Source of the DNA: Cocos nucifera
Lineage: Eukaryota; Streptophyta; Magnoliopsida; Arecales; Arecaceae
Assembly (NCBI GenBank): GCA_006176705.1
Contig: QRFJ01002470.1
Location: 159,001 to 223,000 of the forward strand
Length of the DNA stretch: 64,000 nucleotides
Reading direction: 5' to 3'
Shown: in pieces, positions 34,341 through 46,943 of the stretch
Layout: each line of letters opens with the position of its first letter
Position numbering within the stretch: the first letter of the stretch is position 1
Position numbers and translations under genes: made by a program
Notes under the pieces: model-generated
What the model was told of the DNA's origin: nothing
Seen by the model: the letters and a program-made list of their open reading frames with translations, nothing else
Database searches by the model: none

Positions 34341-34737
34341 CTAAACTAGAATCAGGTTAACCAGATTTGGACTTAGATCCAGTCATATCAAAACTCCATA
34401 ATAGAGATCCTATATCAATGATCCAAACCATTGAATATGATCTACTATCTCAAAATTACTTGCACAAAAAAAAATCATATGATTTGAAGATCCCTAGCCT
34501 ATGTATTAAGTAGTCAAAAATTAGACAGTCTAAATTAAATTAAATTAAATATATTTTTTGATCACTTAATGCATAGGTTAGGAGTCTTCAAATCATATAA
34601 TTTTTTGTATGCAAGTAGTTTTAAGGTAGTAGATTACATCCAAAGGCTTGTATCATCAATATAGAATTTTTATTATCTAATTTTAATCTGACTGAATTTG
34701 AGCCCAAATATGCCTGATCTTATCCAAGTCTATCCCT
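34341..34737. mobile_element. foldback MITE, tandem unit 3
   Basis: Full-length third copy of the palindromic element, same orientation, with about 80-85 percent visible similarity to the others. The copia LTR fragment starts a few bases to its right. Confidence 0.72.
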
Positions 34738-34742
34738 ATATA

Positions 34743-35151
34743 TGTTAGATGTATTTTATAGAAGCCAGATTGACTGATACTTATAAATACTTTTTAAAAA
34801 TATTTTTATAATTTTAATTTATAATTAATAAAAGAATTATTTTTTCTATCATATTTATGTATTAAGTATCCGTGATACATCCATTATGTTAATAAGTATG
34901 ATAACATAAATTTTCAAGAGTTGAGAATTTAAGACGTGTTATTATAATTAACTCATAAAATACTTTCGATCGTAGGATCATCATGAGGATGGTGATCGAT
35001 CCAAAAGATCGGCATACGATTGCTTTTTTAGGATAGACGTATCTTAAGTCTACGATATGGAGATATTAAAATAAGAGTACAGATACTTATTGAGAATAAG
35101 GACATTGAGTATGACCATCTCGAATAGTCATAAAGGAGTCTACCTTCTTAT
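34743..35151 (+). repeat. truncated copia LTR (first 409 bp)
   Basis: Begins TGTTAGATGTAT and is colinear with the start of the main copia LTR up to the segment equivalent to about 2797. It is cut at 35151, where a minus-strand LTR of the same broad family begins. The rest of this LTR was not found in the window. Confidence 0.78.
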
Positions 35152-37433
35152 TGAAGGAAAAACTCTATTTTTCGGATTAGATTCGTTCATATCTGAATTT
35201 AATCAAGAGAAATATTTCAAAAATTTTTCTCTTGGACCTAAATCATATTTGACACTCTTCAGATCTGATTTTATCAATCTAATAAAATAAAATAAATTAA
35301 ATTAAATCTAATTTAATTGTATCTTGTTATGGGTCATCTTATTATCCTATGATGATCCCAATGTTTGCCTGAGATTCTAGATGTAGCCATGCAAGCACCT
35401 GGCCTCTACCGATATCCACTCAGACAAGATCTAGAGATTTTTTTCTTCTCAATGTGTACTCCAAAGATCAAATCTAGATCTGATCTTGAAGATCTTCAAA
35501 ATATCTTTTAAAGATCGAATGTTGTCTCTTGCAGCAGTGCTGCCTTCTTCTTCCTCGTCATCTTTCTCTTGCTTGGATCACACCAAACTCAAGCCTAAAG
35601 CTTCTTGGGCGTGGAGAGGAGAGAAAGGATCTGAAGGTGGCATGGAGAGGGAGGGAGAGAAGTCTTGTGGCATGGGCAAAGGATAGAGGATCTAAATCCT
35701 AGGTGCAAATAGGGTTTATATAGACCCTGCTGCGCCATGCAGTGCCACATCATCCTGATCAATCATGGCTCTTTGTGCAATCAAATCTAAATCTGATTGA
35801 TGGGATGACATCATCTGATCCAATCAGATTAGAGTCCCTCATAAATCTTCTTAGGTGGTGCCAAGACTGGTCAAAGAAGACTCTTTAGTGCCACCTTAGT
35901 ATGAAGCAATAAGCAACTGGAGTCCCATCTGTATGGGACTCCAATCCTTATCCACTTTAGGCGTATGCCTCCCTAGGCATGCACCCTTTGCCTTTCTACT
36001 ATTTAGCAGGGGGACAAGGGTCAAAGCTTTCTCCTATGGGTGCATGATATATGGGCAGATATCTAAGTATCAAAGATCAATATTTGACCAAAGTCCAAAT
36101 ATAAGATTCAGTAGGTGATGAAAAATGGTAGGTATTGTCTCAAATTTATCTCATAAATTAAGATAATCCTTTTCTGACCTGAACGAGCTTCAATCAGACC
36201 AAGTAAAGATTTTTGAATGAGTCCAAATATATTTGGCTCAGTCGAGATAACTTTTAATGATTGTTGAAGGAGAATACAGGCTCAATCGTGTGCTAGCATG
36301 ATTTTCTTGAACCTAATTGAATCTTATTCAAATCAATTGAACTGGATTAGTTCAATTGATGATATCTAGATCCAAACCCTTGTTTGTATGATCTAATTAG
36401 ATTCAGTTTCTTATGGTAATGGGATTTGTCTTGATCTCTATCATCGACATCATCGAAATACCTTTCGATGGATCAGAACTTTTTTGATTCAGACAACTAG
36501 TATGATCGATCATCCATATCATTCTAATTGCTCCCAAAATCCACCAATGACACCTAGCAGCATATGGTGGTAATCCATCAGAACTAAAAATAAACCTCTC
36601 AATATAGTTACCTGTGTGATTAAGTTCCTCCATCTTGAGCTCCGATTGGATTAGGGTTAAGGTGATCTCGTCAAACCCTAATTTTCGTCATATGAATTAA
36701 TCATTCGATTCAAGTCCAATATGAAAATCCTAATAGAAACTCTTTCTATTATTTTCACTCTACCATGGCCATGGGCTTATGGACTTGATTCTCATGATCA
36801 TCATAGGGCTGCTCTTCATCTACCGAGTAGATAGATCTCCTATTGGTGCAATCCAATTCCTACAATAAACATGCTATAGCCAACATACACCTCAGAATTT
36901 CGAATGGCTAGAAGACCAAGTTATGGTGTAATCAAACTATAACACCCTCAAGATAAACTATCGATTAACCTTAGATCAAAGAACTAGACCCACCACTATA
37001 GCTTCGAGCCAGTCATTGATGAGAAGGTAGACTTTCTGATGACTGCTCGAGATGGTCATGCTCAGTGTCCTCGTTCTCTAATGAATACCTATACTCTCAC
37101 TCCGATGTCTTTACACCATAGACTCAAGACTCATCTATCCTAAAGAAGCGATCATACACTAATCTTCTGGATCAATCATCATCCTCATGGTGATCCTACA
37201 GTCGAAAGCATTTTATGAGTTAATAATAAAAATTCATATCTTAAATTTTCAACTTTTGAAAATATAAACTATCATTACCATTAACTCAAGGAATGTATCA
37301 CAGACACTTTCAAATACACACTATGATAGAAAATAATCCATTTTATTATTTATAGTCAAAATTATAATTTTGTCTTTAGATATGTATTACAAGTATTAGC
37401 CAATTCTGGCTTCTATGGCACACATATCTAACA
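35152..37433 (-). repeat. copia 3' LTR (2282 bp), older copy
   Basis: The minus strand starts TGTTAGATATGTGTGCC at 37433 and ends TTCCTTCA at 35152. It is colinear with the young LTRs but has many substitutions. Confidence 0.9.
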
Positions 37434-40400
37434 AATTTTCCCTTGACCTAAAGCTAATTGGCTACAAATCTAAGTCCCATCTTCCCAAGATGGGTTTCAA
37501 TCTTCTACTGGCCCAACGGCTTTATGAGTGGATCTGCCATATTGTCTACGGAGTTGACTCTCTTGACCTCGACATAATTCTTCTCTAGGTAATCGTGGAT
37601 GAGATGGTATCGCCGCTCGATGGGCTTGGATTTTTGGTGAGACCTCGACTCCTTAGCAAGAGCTATGGCGCCATTATTGTCACAGTATAGAGGAATGGCA
37701 TCACTCCAATTTCTGCGATGAATTTCTTATACCAGAATGCCTCCTTCGCAGCTTCTGATATAGCGATGTATTCTACTTCTATGGTGGAATTTGCTATCAC
37801 TGTCTGCTTGAAACTTTACCAACTGACAGTACTACTATTACACACAAATAGACTTTCAGATGTTGACTTTCGATCATCTATGTCGGATATAAAATTCGAG
37901 TCTGTATACCCCTGGACTTGGAGTTCTCCATTACCAAAAACCAACAATATATCCTTAGTTCTTCTCAAGTACTTAAGGATATATTTTACTAAAGTTCGGT
38001 ATTCTTCATCTAGATTCGACTGATATCTGCTCGTGACACTCACAGCATGAGCTATATCAGATCATGTACATAACATGGCATACATGAGGCTCCCTATTGC
38101 TGAAGCATAAGGGATCTTGCTCATGCATTCTATCTCCTCAGGTGTGCTAGGACACATCTTTTTGAAAAGATGAATGCCATGTCTGAAAGGTACCAAACCT
38201 CTTTTAGAGTTTTCCATGCTAAACCTCTTTAGCACTTTCTCTATGTACATCTTTTATGAAAGACCTAGCATCCTATTTGGTCTATCTCTATAGATCTTAA
38301 TTCCTAGAATGAAGGATGCTTCTCCTAGGTCTTTCATGAAGAATTCTTTAGATAACCATATTTTAACTATAGTCAACATGGGAATATCATTTCCAATAAG
38401 GAGGATATCATTCACGTACAATACGAGGAAGATAATAGCGCTCCCACTGACCTATTTGAATATATATGGTTCCTCCTCATTTTTGATGAAACCAAATAAT
38501 TTGATCACATCATTAAATTGAGTATTTCAGCTCCGAGATGCTTGCTTAAGTCCATATATGGATCTTTACAGCTTGCATACTTTATGATCAGCATCATTGG
38601 ATGTGAAACCTAGTGGCTATTCTATATAGATATCTTTCTCAAGATATCCACTTAAGAATGCCATTTTCATATCCATTTGCCATATTTCATAATCGAAATA
38701 GGCTACAATAGCAAGCAATGTGCAGATGGATTTTAGCATAGCTACTGACGAAAAGGTATCCTGATAGTCAATGCCTTCGTACTGATTATATCCTTTTGCC
38801 ACTAATCTAGCTTTGAATGTCTCCACATTTTCATCTGCACCAATCTTTCTCTTGTAGATCCATTTACACCCAATAGGTACTATACCTTCTGGTGGATCTA
38901 CCAAGATCCAAACTTATTTGAGTGTATTGAGTCAATTTCTGACTTCATTGATTCTAACCATTTCTTGAAGTCGATATCTGATATCATCTCGTTATAGGTT
39001 TTGGGATCATCACCATGAACCCCATTACCTATGAAGAACATTTTCTCTACATCCTCTGAGATAGTACCTAAGTACCTCTCAGAAAGATGGAAAATTCTTT
39101 CTGATCTATGGGATGGAGGAGGTAGTGATTGTATTGGCTCAACCTGATTTGACTTTACAGGGTTCTTAGCTCATTGCTCTTATGTGACTTTCTCCTTGAG
39201 CTTGATCTGCTTTTCAATGCTGCTATCTTGAATAAACTATTTTTTAAGAAAGATGGCACGCCAACTCATAATTACATTATGATTTTCTGAAATGTAGAAT
39301 TAATATCCTAATGACTCTTTAGGATATCCTATAAATCGAGCTCTAAAGGACCTAAAATCTAACTTGTCCACTTGTTATCTTTTGACATGAGCCGAATAAC
39401 TTCAAATTTTGAGATGACTCAGACTTGATTTCTTACCATGCCATATCTCATACGGTGTGGTAGGAAAGATTTTAAAGAGAACGTTATTCAGTAAATATAT
39501 AGCAGTTAACAGACTATATCTCCAAAGAAAATTAGAAAGGTTTGTGAAGCTCATCATGAATCGGCCCATATCTAATAAGGTCTGATTCCTTCGTTCTGAA
39601 ATTTCATTGAGTTGAGGTATTTCAGGTGGAGTCCATTGAGAGATTATGCCATTTTGCTTGAGATAGTCAAAAAATTTTTGACTAAGGTATTCACCTTCTC
39701 GATCTGATTGAAAAATCTTAATGAGTTTTTCAGTTTATTTTTCTACTTCATATCTAAATTTCTTGAACTTTTCAAAAGCTTCAAACTTGTGTCTCATAAG
39801 ATATACGTACCCATATCGAGATAAATCATCGATAAAGGTTATAAAATAGATAAAGTTGCCTCTAGCTGGCACATCAAATGTGCCGCACACATCAGTATGA
39901 ACTAGGGCAAGTAGATCTATGGCCTTTTCTCCATGTCCCACAAAAGGAAGCTTAGTCATTTTGCCATGAAGACATGATTCACAAATTAGATATGACTCAA
40001 AAGTCAACGGACTCAATAGTTTGATTTTTTTAAATTTGTTAATCCTATCTTCTGCTATATGACCTAGCCTTAGGTGCCATAGATACCTATCATTTGGACT
40101 ATCCCTAGGTCATTTTAATCTTATGGCATTCATATTTTGCTCGATATTAAAGATAGATACATCAATATGTAGCTGATAGAGACTGTTAATGAGGAAATCA
40201 TTTGCAATTTTATTTTTTTCATAAAGAATATTATAATGGTCCTTACGAAAACTAATTACATAGCCTTCTTATGCTAAACATGAAATAGAAATCAAATTTC
40301 TGCTTGTAGCAGGCACATAATAACAATCCCTAAGTACGAAATCTAAGTCAGATGGTACTCGAAGAGGATAGATTTTCATGATCACAGTAGCAACTCTTGC

Positions 40401-40560
40401 TCCATTTTTAATGCATAGGATCATCTCACCATCCCTCAGCCTCTTGCTATCCTCAAGACCCTACATGAAAGTACACAAATGAGCACTAGAACCAGAGTCA
40501 AGCATCCAACTAGATGCAGAAGAAACCATAAGATTTTCATAACGAGCATACCTCCAGAAG
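37434..40560 (-). pseudogene. copia pol (protease, integrase, RT, RNase H), broken
   Basis: Broken coding fragments read leftward. The protease active site DSGSSAH lies at about 40510-40479. The pre-integrase segment follows, then integrase (near 40016-39735 and downstream), the linker with the shared TAG near 39242, and RT (38904-38617 and 38250-38062, including VDPPEGIVPIGCKWIYKRK). RNase H lies at 38043-37455. Stops and indels occur throughout. At the linker-RT junction (about 38935) it lacks the extra base found in the three young copies, so it shows the ancestral frame there. Confidence 0.88.
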
Positions 40561-41408
40561 GACATGTCTCCTTCTTATTCTTCAGGATAGTCAGATATAT
40601 AGGGCAGTTCCACTTTCAGTGACCGTCAGTATTACAATGGAAATACTTTTTTTTATCAATGGTCTTCTTCTTCAGCTCTGCCTTCTTTTTTTTCACCTTC
40701 CATCTTCTGTCTTTTTACAGACTTCTTTTTCTTCTTTCCAAAAGACTTTCTCTTAGAAGAAGTCCATTCTATAGCAAGTACTGAGCCTTTAGAATCTTTC
40801 ATAGAAAGCTCAGTAGTAACCAACATGTTCATAAGCTTGATCAGAGTACTCTAAAGTTTATGCATATGATAGTTCATGATGAACTGCCCATAAGCATCAG
40901 TCAAGGATTGTAGAATTATATCATTCTGTAGATCCTAATCTAACTTTACTCTGAGCTTCTCAAGCTCTTCTAAGTTTTTGATCATCATCAGATAATGATC
41001 TTGGACTGATTTCTCATCACGCATTTTAGCCTTAAATAGTCGTTTAGTGATCTGATATTTGGCTGTGCGACTCTGTTCACCAAACAACTCTTACAGATGA
41101 GCCAACATTTGGCAAACAGTCCTAATATCTTTATATTGGTGCTAAAGCTCATCAGACATCGATCCCAATATATAGTATCTGACCTTGTTATCTTCATCCA
41201 TCCATTTATCAAGAGACTCTCTCTGTTCAATAGACGGATGGACTGGTAAGGTGGAGGGATCCTGATCCAATATATGAGTTAATTTCTCAAAATCTAAAAT
41301 AATTTTGAAGTTCCAGAGCCAATTCTTATAATTAGGTTCGGTCAATCTATGGGTGTCCAGAATATGGCCTAGTGGATTGGATGTAAATATTTTTCTATAG
41401 AGAGTCAA
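40561..41408 (-). pseudogene. copia gag (UBN2-type), broken
   Basis: The ORF from 41408 starts MTLYRKIFTSNPLGHILD and continues with TEPNYKNWLWNFKIILDFEK, typical of the N-terminus of plant copia Gag. Further left, near 40610-40640, a degenerate CCHC knuckle (HCNTDGH, then a stop replacing Trp, then NCPIYL) is visible. Stops split the frame after about 88 codons and again later. Confidence 0.82.
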
Positions 41409-41719
41409 AATTTTTAGTTAGATTTTATAATTAAGATTTGAATAATTTATTTAGAATTTTAATTTTTAAATAAATTAGCTTTCACTATTTTTTTGGATCC
41501 CAACACTTTCTCTGTAGAGATACAAAAATCTTCATAATTAATGATTTTTAGTGGATGATGCAGTCCCACTAACTGACTCATCACTTCACCTAATGGTTAT
41601 TGGTGATGGGTTAGCCAATGAGTGAGTAACTCTTGTCCAATAATTCTTTAATCATGGTGTACCCAGGCTTGATCTCTAATTCATGAATCTCACCATATCC
41701 GAAATATTGATCCACTTCT
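41409..41719 (-). other. copia leader remnant
   Basis: Matches 4703-5015 in the same orientation. It is non-coding and precedes gag. It ends at the junction with plus-strand copy 2. Confidence 0.75.
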
Positions 41720-41734
41720 TGTCTTCAAGGCAAA

Positions 41735-42457
41735 ATGACTAAACTCCCTTTTGTTGGACATGGGGAGAGGGCCACAGATCTCCTTGCCCTAGTACATACA
41801 GATGTGTGCGGCCCATTTGATGTGCCGGCTAGAGACAATTTTGTTTACTTCATTACCTTTATCGATGATCTGTCTAGGTATGGGTATGTGTATCTTATGA
41901 GACACAAGTCAGAAGCCTTTGAAAAGTTCAAAGAATTCAGACATGAAGTAGAAAAACAAACTGGAAAACCCATTAAGGTTCTTCGATCAGATCGAGGAGG
42001 TGAATACCTTAGCCGGGAATTCCTAGACTATCTTAAGGAAAATGGCATAGTCTCTCAATGGACTCCACCAGGAACACCTCAACTCAACGGGGTTTCAGAA
42101 CGGAGAAATCGGACTCTATTGGATATGGTTCGATCCATGATGAGCTTCACAGACCTCCCAGATTTTCTTTGGGGACATTCATTATTAACTTCAATCTATT
42201 TACTGAATAGGGTTCCCTCTAAAACCGTTCCTACCACACCGTATGAGATATGGCACGGTAAGAAACCAAGTCTGAGTCATCTCAGAATTTGGGGTTGTCC
42301 GGCTCATGTCAAAAGACAACAAGCGGACAAGTTAGAGTTTAGGTCCTTTAGAGCTCGATTCATAGGATATCCTAAAGAGTCATTAGGATACTATTTCTAC
42401 ATTCCAGAAGACCACAATGTGATTGTGAGTCGACATGCCATATTTCTTGAAAAATAG
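41735..42457 (+). pseudogene. copia integrase (copy 2), open to the shared TAG
   Basis: A 240-codon open frame and the most complete integrase in the window. HTDVCGPFD gives the first catalytic Asp, RSDRGGEY the second and NGVSERRNRT the Glu, so the DDE triad is present. The N-terminal zinc finger is missing its upstream half. The frame ends at a TAG (42455-42457) that is shared with all other copies. Confidence 0.9.
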
Positions 42458-42766
42458 TTTATTCAAGATAGTGGCATTGGAAAGCAGATTAAGCTTGATG
42501 AGAAAGTCTCACAAGCAGAACGAGCTAAGGACCAAGTGGAACCAAATCAGGTTGAGCCAATAAGAACACTACCTCCTCCACCTCGTAGATCGGAAAGAGT
42601 TTCCGTCCCCCTGAAAGATACTTAGGTATTATTTCAGAGGATGTAGAGGAAATGTTCCTCATAGGTAATGGTGCTCATGGTGATGATCCCAAAACCTACA
42701 ACGAGGCGATATCAGATATCGACTCCGAGAAATGGCTTGAGGCAATGAAGTCAGAGATTCGACTCG
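42458..42766 (+). pseudogene. copia linker (copy 2)
   Basis: Same linker as 576-950. This copy has one base fewer in the C-run near 42603, plus the shared extra base near 42755, so the net frame of RT equals that of integrase. Confidence 0.75.
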
Positions 42767-43348
42767 ATGCACTCAAACCAAGTCTGGACCTTGGTAGATC
42801 CACCAGAAGGTATAGTACCTATTGGGTGTAAATGGATCTTCAAGAGAAAGATTGGTGCAGATGGGAATGTGGAGACATTCAAGGCTAGACTGGTGGCAAA
42901 AGGTTATAGTCAACGTGAAGGCATTGACTATCAGGATACCTTTTCCCCGGTAGCTATGCTAAAATCCATCCGCACATTGCTTGCTGTTGCAGCCTATTTC
43001 GATTATGAAATATGGCAAATGGACGTGAAAACGGCATTCCTAAATGGATATCTTGAGGAAGATATCTATATGGAACAGCCGCTAGGTTTCACATCCAGTG
43101 ATACTGATCACAAGGTTTGCAAGCTGCAAAGGTCCATATATGGACTTAAGCAAGCATCTCGGAGCTGGAACACTCGTTTCAATGATGTGATCAAAAAGTT
43201 TGGTTTCATCAAAAATGAAGAGGAACCATGTGTTTTCAAAAGGGTCAGTGGGAGCGCTGTTGTCTTCCTCGTATTGTACGTGGATGACATCCTCCTTATT
43301 GGGAATGATATTCCCATGTTGACATCAGTCAAGATGTGGTTGTCCTAA
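42767..43348 (+). pseudogene. copia RT (copy 2), N-terminal part
   Basis: 193 codons covering the palm and fingers of RT, including MDVKTAFLNG and the catalytic YVDD near 43277-43288. An extra T at about 43346 creates a stop and splits the ORF from the continuation at 43359. Confidence 0.88.
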
Positions 43349-43358
43349 GGAATTCTCC

Positions 43359-44040
43359 ATGAAAGACCTAGGTGAAGCATCCTTTATTCTAGGAATTAAG
43401 GTCTATAGGGATAGACCGAATAGGATGCTAGGACTTTCACAGAAGATGTACATAGAGGAAGTACTAAAGAGGTTTAGTATGGAAAACTCTAAGAGGGGAT
43501 TAATACCCTTCAGACATGGTATTCATCTTTCCAAGAAGATGTGCCCCAGCACACCTGAGGAAATAGAACGCATGAGCAAGATCCCTTATGCTTCTGCAAT
43601 AGGGAGCCTCATGTATGCCATGCTATGTACACGACCTGATATAGCCCATGCTGTGAGTGTCACAAGCAGATATCAGTCAAATCCAGGTGAAGAACACTGG
43701 ACTTCTGTGAAATGTATCCTTAAGTACTTGAGAAGAACTAAGGATATGATGTTGGTCTTTGGTAACGGAGAACTCCAAGTTCAGGGATACACAGACTCGG
43801 ACTTCATGTCCGATATAGATGATCGAAAGTCGACATCTGGCAGACTGTTTGTGCTGGAAGAGTTCCAAGCAAACGGTGATACCATCTCATCCGCGATTAC
43901 CTTGAGAAAGGTTACGTTGAGGTCAAGAGAGTCAACTCCACAGATAATGTGGCAGACCCACTTACAAAGCCGTTGGGCCAGCAGAAGATCGAAGCCCACC
44001 TTGAGAAGATGGGACTTAGACTTGTAGCCAATTGGCTTTA
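43359..44040 (+). pseudogene. copia RT end and deleted RNase H (copy 2)
   Basis: Continues RT from MKDLGEASFILGIKVYRD to the GYTDSDF start of RNase H. Compared with copy 1, 217 bp are missing in two steps (about 20 bp after 43852 and about 197 bp near 43874). This removes the segment with the EAEY and CDNNGA catalytic positions, so RNase H is inactive and the tail is read out of frame. Confidence 0.87.
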
Positions 44041-44055
44041 GGACAAGTGGGAGAT

Positions 44056-46329
44056 TGTTAGATATATGTGCCCTAGAAGCCAGAATTGGCTGACACTTGT
44101 AATACACTTCTAGGGGCAAAATTATAATTTTGACTATAATTAATGAAATGGGTTATTTTCTATCACACATGTGTATTTAGTGTCTGTGATACATCCTTTG
44201 AGTTAATGGTAATGATAATTCATATTTTCAAGAGTTGAAAATTTAAGACATGAATAATCATTATTAACTCATAAACAGCTCCCGACCATAGGATCATCAC
44301 GAGGATGGTGATTGATCCGGAAGGTTGGTGTACGATCGCTTCTCTTTAGTAGATGAGTCTTGAGTCTACGGTGTGGAGACACCGGAGCGAGAGTACAGGT
44401 ACTCGTTAGAGAACGAGGGCACTGAGCGTGACCACCTCGAGTAGTCATTAGGAAGTCTACCTTCTCGTCAATGACTGACTCGATGCTGCAGTAGTGTGTC
44501 TGGTTCTTTGACCTGAGATGCATCGGCAGTTCACCTTGAGGGTGTTATAGTTTGACTACACCATTACTCGGTCTCCTAGCCATATGGAACCCTGAGGTGT
44601 ATGTTGGCTATAGCATGTTCATTGTAGGAACTGGATTGCATCAAGATGGGAATCTATCTACCTCGGTGGTAGAGGAGCAGCCCTATGATGATCATGAGAA
44701 TCAAGTCCAGAAGCCCATGGCCATGGCAGAGTGAAATAATAGAAAGAGTTTCTATTTAGATTTTCACATTGGACTCGAATCGAATGATTACATCATATGA
44801 CAGAGACTAGGGTTTGACGAGTTCACCTTAACCCTAATCTGATCGGGGCTCAAGATAGAAGAACTTAATCACACAGGTAGCTGCACCAAGAGGTTCGCAT
44901 TCAGCTCTGATGGGTTGCCACCATATACTGCTAGGTGTCACTGGTGGATTTTGGGAGCAATTAGAATGATTTAGATGATCGATCATTCTAGCTGTTCGAA
45001 TCAGAAGAGTTCTGATCCATCGAAAGGAGTTTCGATGATGTCTATGATAGAGATCATGACATATCCCATTACCATACAGAACTGAACCTAACTGGGTCAC
45101 ACAAACAAGGGTTTGAATCTGGTGATCATCAATTGAACTGATCTAGTTCAATTGATCTGAATGAGATTCAATTAGGTTCAAGGAAATCGTGCTAGCACTC
45201 GATTGAACCTAACGTTCTTCTTTTACTATCATAAATAAGTTGTCCTGACTGAGCCAAAGGAGTTTGTGCTCAATCAGAGGCCTTCATATGGTCTGACTGG
45301 AGGTTGTCCAAGTCAGAATAGGTTGTCTTATTTGTAAGACATTACCTGCCATTTTTGGTCACCTGCCATTTCTTGTTCTTTGACTTTGGTCAAAAGTCTA
45401 CCTTTGACTGGTCAAACGTTGACCATTGACCCTTTGACTTTTGACCACATGTCATGCACCTATTGGAGAGCTGGTGGGGGCCTGTCCCCCTGCCAGAACC
45501 TGGCAAGGAGAAGGGCGCACGCCAAGGGTGGCGTGAGCCCAAGTAGGAGGCGCCTAGGAGTCCTTGTTGGACAAGGACTCCACCTCCCTTTTGGATTCCA
45601 ATCAGAGTTCTACTAAGAATCCAGTTTGACTGGTCTTAGGCGCCCTCTAAGGAGGAATCCAGGGGTCTCTATTCCAACCAATCAGATTTAGATCTGATTT
45701 CACAAAGGGTTGTGATTGGTTGAGAGGAAGAGGAGTTGGATCACAAGAGGTCTATAAATAAGACCCTGCGCCCAACCCTAATTAAAAGTGAATGCAATTA
45801 GACACGCCCCAAGGCTGCCTCTCCCCTCCTTCTCCATGCCATAGTCTCTTCTCCCCTTGCTCTCCACGTCCAAAAGTGTTTTGGATTTAGGTTGGTGCGA
45901 TTCAGATCAAGGAAAGGCGATCAAAAGCAAGAAGGCTGCGCTGCTGCAAAAGGACGACTGCAGATCTTCAAAAGAGTTTTGAAGATCCTCCAGATCAGAT
46001 CCAGATCTGATTTTTGGAGGTGTGATAGAGAAGAAGAGGATCTCCAGATCCAACCCGAGTGGATACCGGTAGAGGCCAGGCGCTTGCGTGGCTAAGATCC
46101 AGAACCTTCCGCTGCAATCAGGATCATCTACAGGGTAATAGGATTACCCAAATCAGGTAAATTAAATTTGATTTAATTTATCTTATTTTATTTTATTTAT
46201 TAAAATAATAAGAATCAGATCTGAAACATATCAAGATCTGATTGAGATCAAGAGAAAATTTTTGAAATATATCTCTTGATCTAATCAGATCTGGACGAAC
46301 CTGGACCGGGAAATCAGGATTTCCCTTCA
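44056..46329 (+). repeat. copia 3' LTR, copy 2 (2274 bp)
   Basis: TGTTAGATAT start after AAGTGGGAGAT and CCCTTCA end. TATA box at 45753-45760. Nearly identical to the LTRs of copies 1 and 3, apart from a few small indels around 45782-45890. Confidence 0.95.
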
Positions 46330-46365
46330 AATGGTCAAAAATTAAAAAGGAAAAAAAAAAGGATA
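46330..46365. other. A-rich junction between copies 2 and 3
   Basis: About 35 bases, mostly A, lie between the end of the LTR and the first recognisable internal sequence of copy 3 (GGATAGCAGGAGGCTGAGGG). The junction has neither LTR, primer-binding site nor ordinary flanking sequence. It may be filler DNA at an end-joining event, or an assembly seam. Confidence 0.5.
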
Positions 46366-46388
46366 GCAGGAGGCTGAGGGATGGAGAC

Positions 46389-46943
46389 ATGATCCTACAC
46401 GTCGGTAATGGAGCAAGAGTTGCTGCAGTAGCCGTGGGAACATACCCTCTTCGATTACCATCTGGTTTAGACTTAGTTTTAAAAGACTGTTATTATGTGC
46501 CTGCAGCTAGCAGGAATTTGATTTCTGTTTCATGCTTAGCACAAGAAGGTTATGTGATCACCTTCTTTAAGGACCATTGTAACATTCTTTATGAAAGAAA
46601 TAAAATTGCAAATGGTTTTCTTGTTAATGGTCTTTATCAGTTGCATATTGATGTACCTGTTTTAACTATCGAGCAAAACGTGAATGCCAAACGACCTAGG
46701 GATAGTCCAAACGACAGATATCTATGGCACCTGAGATTAGGTCATATAGCAGAAGATAGGATTAACAAATTGGAGAAAAATGGGCTATTGAGTCCATTGA
46801 CTTTTGAGTCATATCCAACTTGTGAATCTTGTCTTCAAGGCAAAATGACTAAACTCCCTTTTGTTGGACATGGGGAGAGGGCCACAGATCTCCTTGCCCT
46901 AGTACATACTGATGTGTGCGGCCCATTTCGATGTGCCGGCTAG
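46389..46943 (+). pseudogene. copia protease tail and pre-integrase (copy 3)
   Basis: 184 codons: HVGNGARVAAVAVGTYPLRL and SGLDLVLKDCYYVPAASRNL, then the pre-integrase HHCC-type region (LWHLRLGHIAEDRINKL and CESCLQGKMTKLPF). An extra C near 46928 shifts the frame just after HTDVCGPF, at the beginning of the integrase core. Confidence 0.88.

Larger units (their letters stand above)
35152..41719 (-). mobile_element. decayed copia element, minus strand, lacking 5' LTR
   Basis: From right to left: leader (41719-41409), gag, zinc knuckle, protease, integrase, RT, RNase H, polypurine tract and 3' LTR (37433-35152). It is the only copy in the window with a readable gag and protease. Many stops and indels make it clearly older than the plus-strand copies. 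At 41719/41720 it switches abruptly to plus-strand integrase-upstream sequence of copy 2. There is no 5' LTR or primer-binding site. Confidence 0.88.
41720..46329 (+). mobile_element. Ty1/copia element, copy 2 (5'-truncated)
   Basis: Starts in the middle of the pre-integrase zinc-binding region (CTTGTCTTCAAGGCAAAATG), with no 5' LTR, leader, gag or protease. It then runs through integrase, linker, RT and a damaged RNase H to a complete 3' LTR. It is nearly identical to copies 1 and 3. Because the 5' break is inside an ORF and abuts a minus-strand relative, it is not a normal insertion end. Confidence 0.93.
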
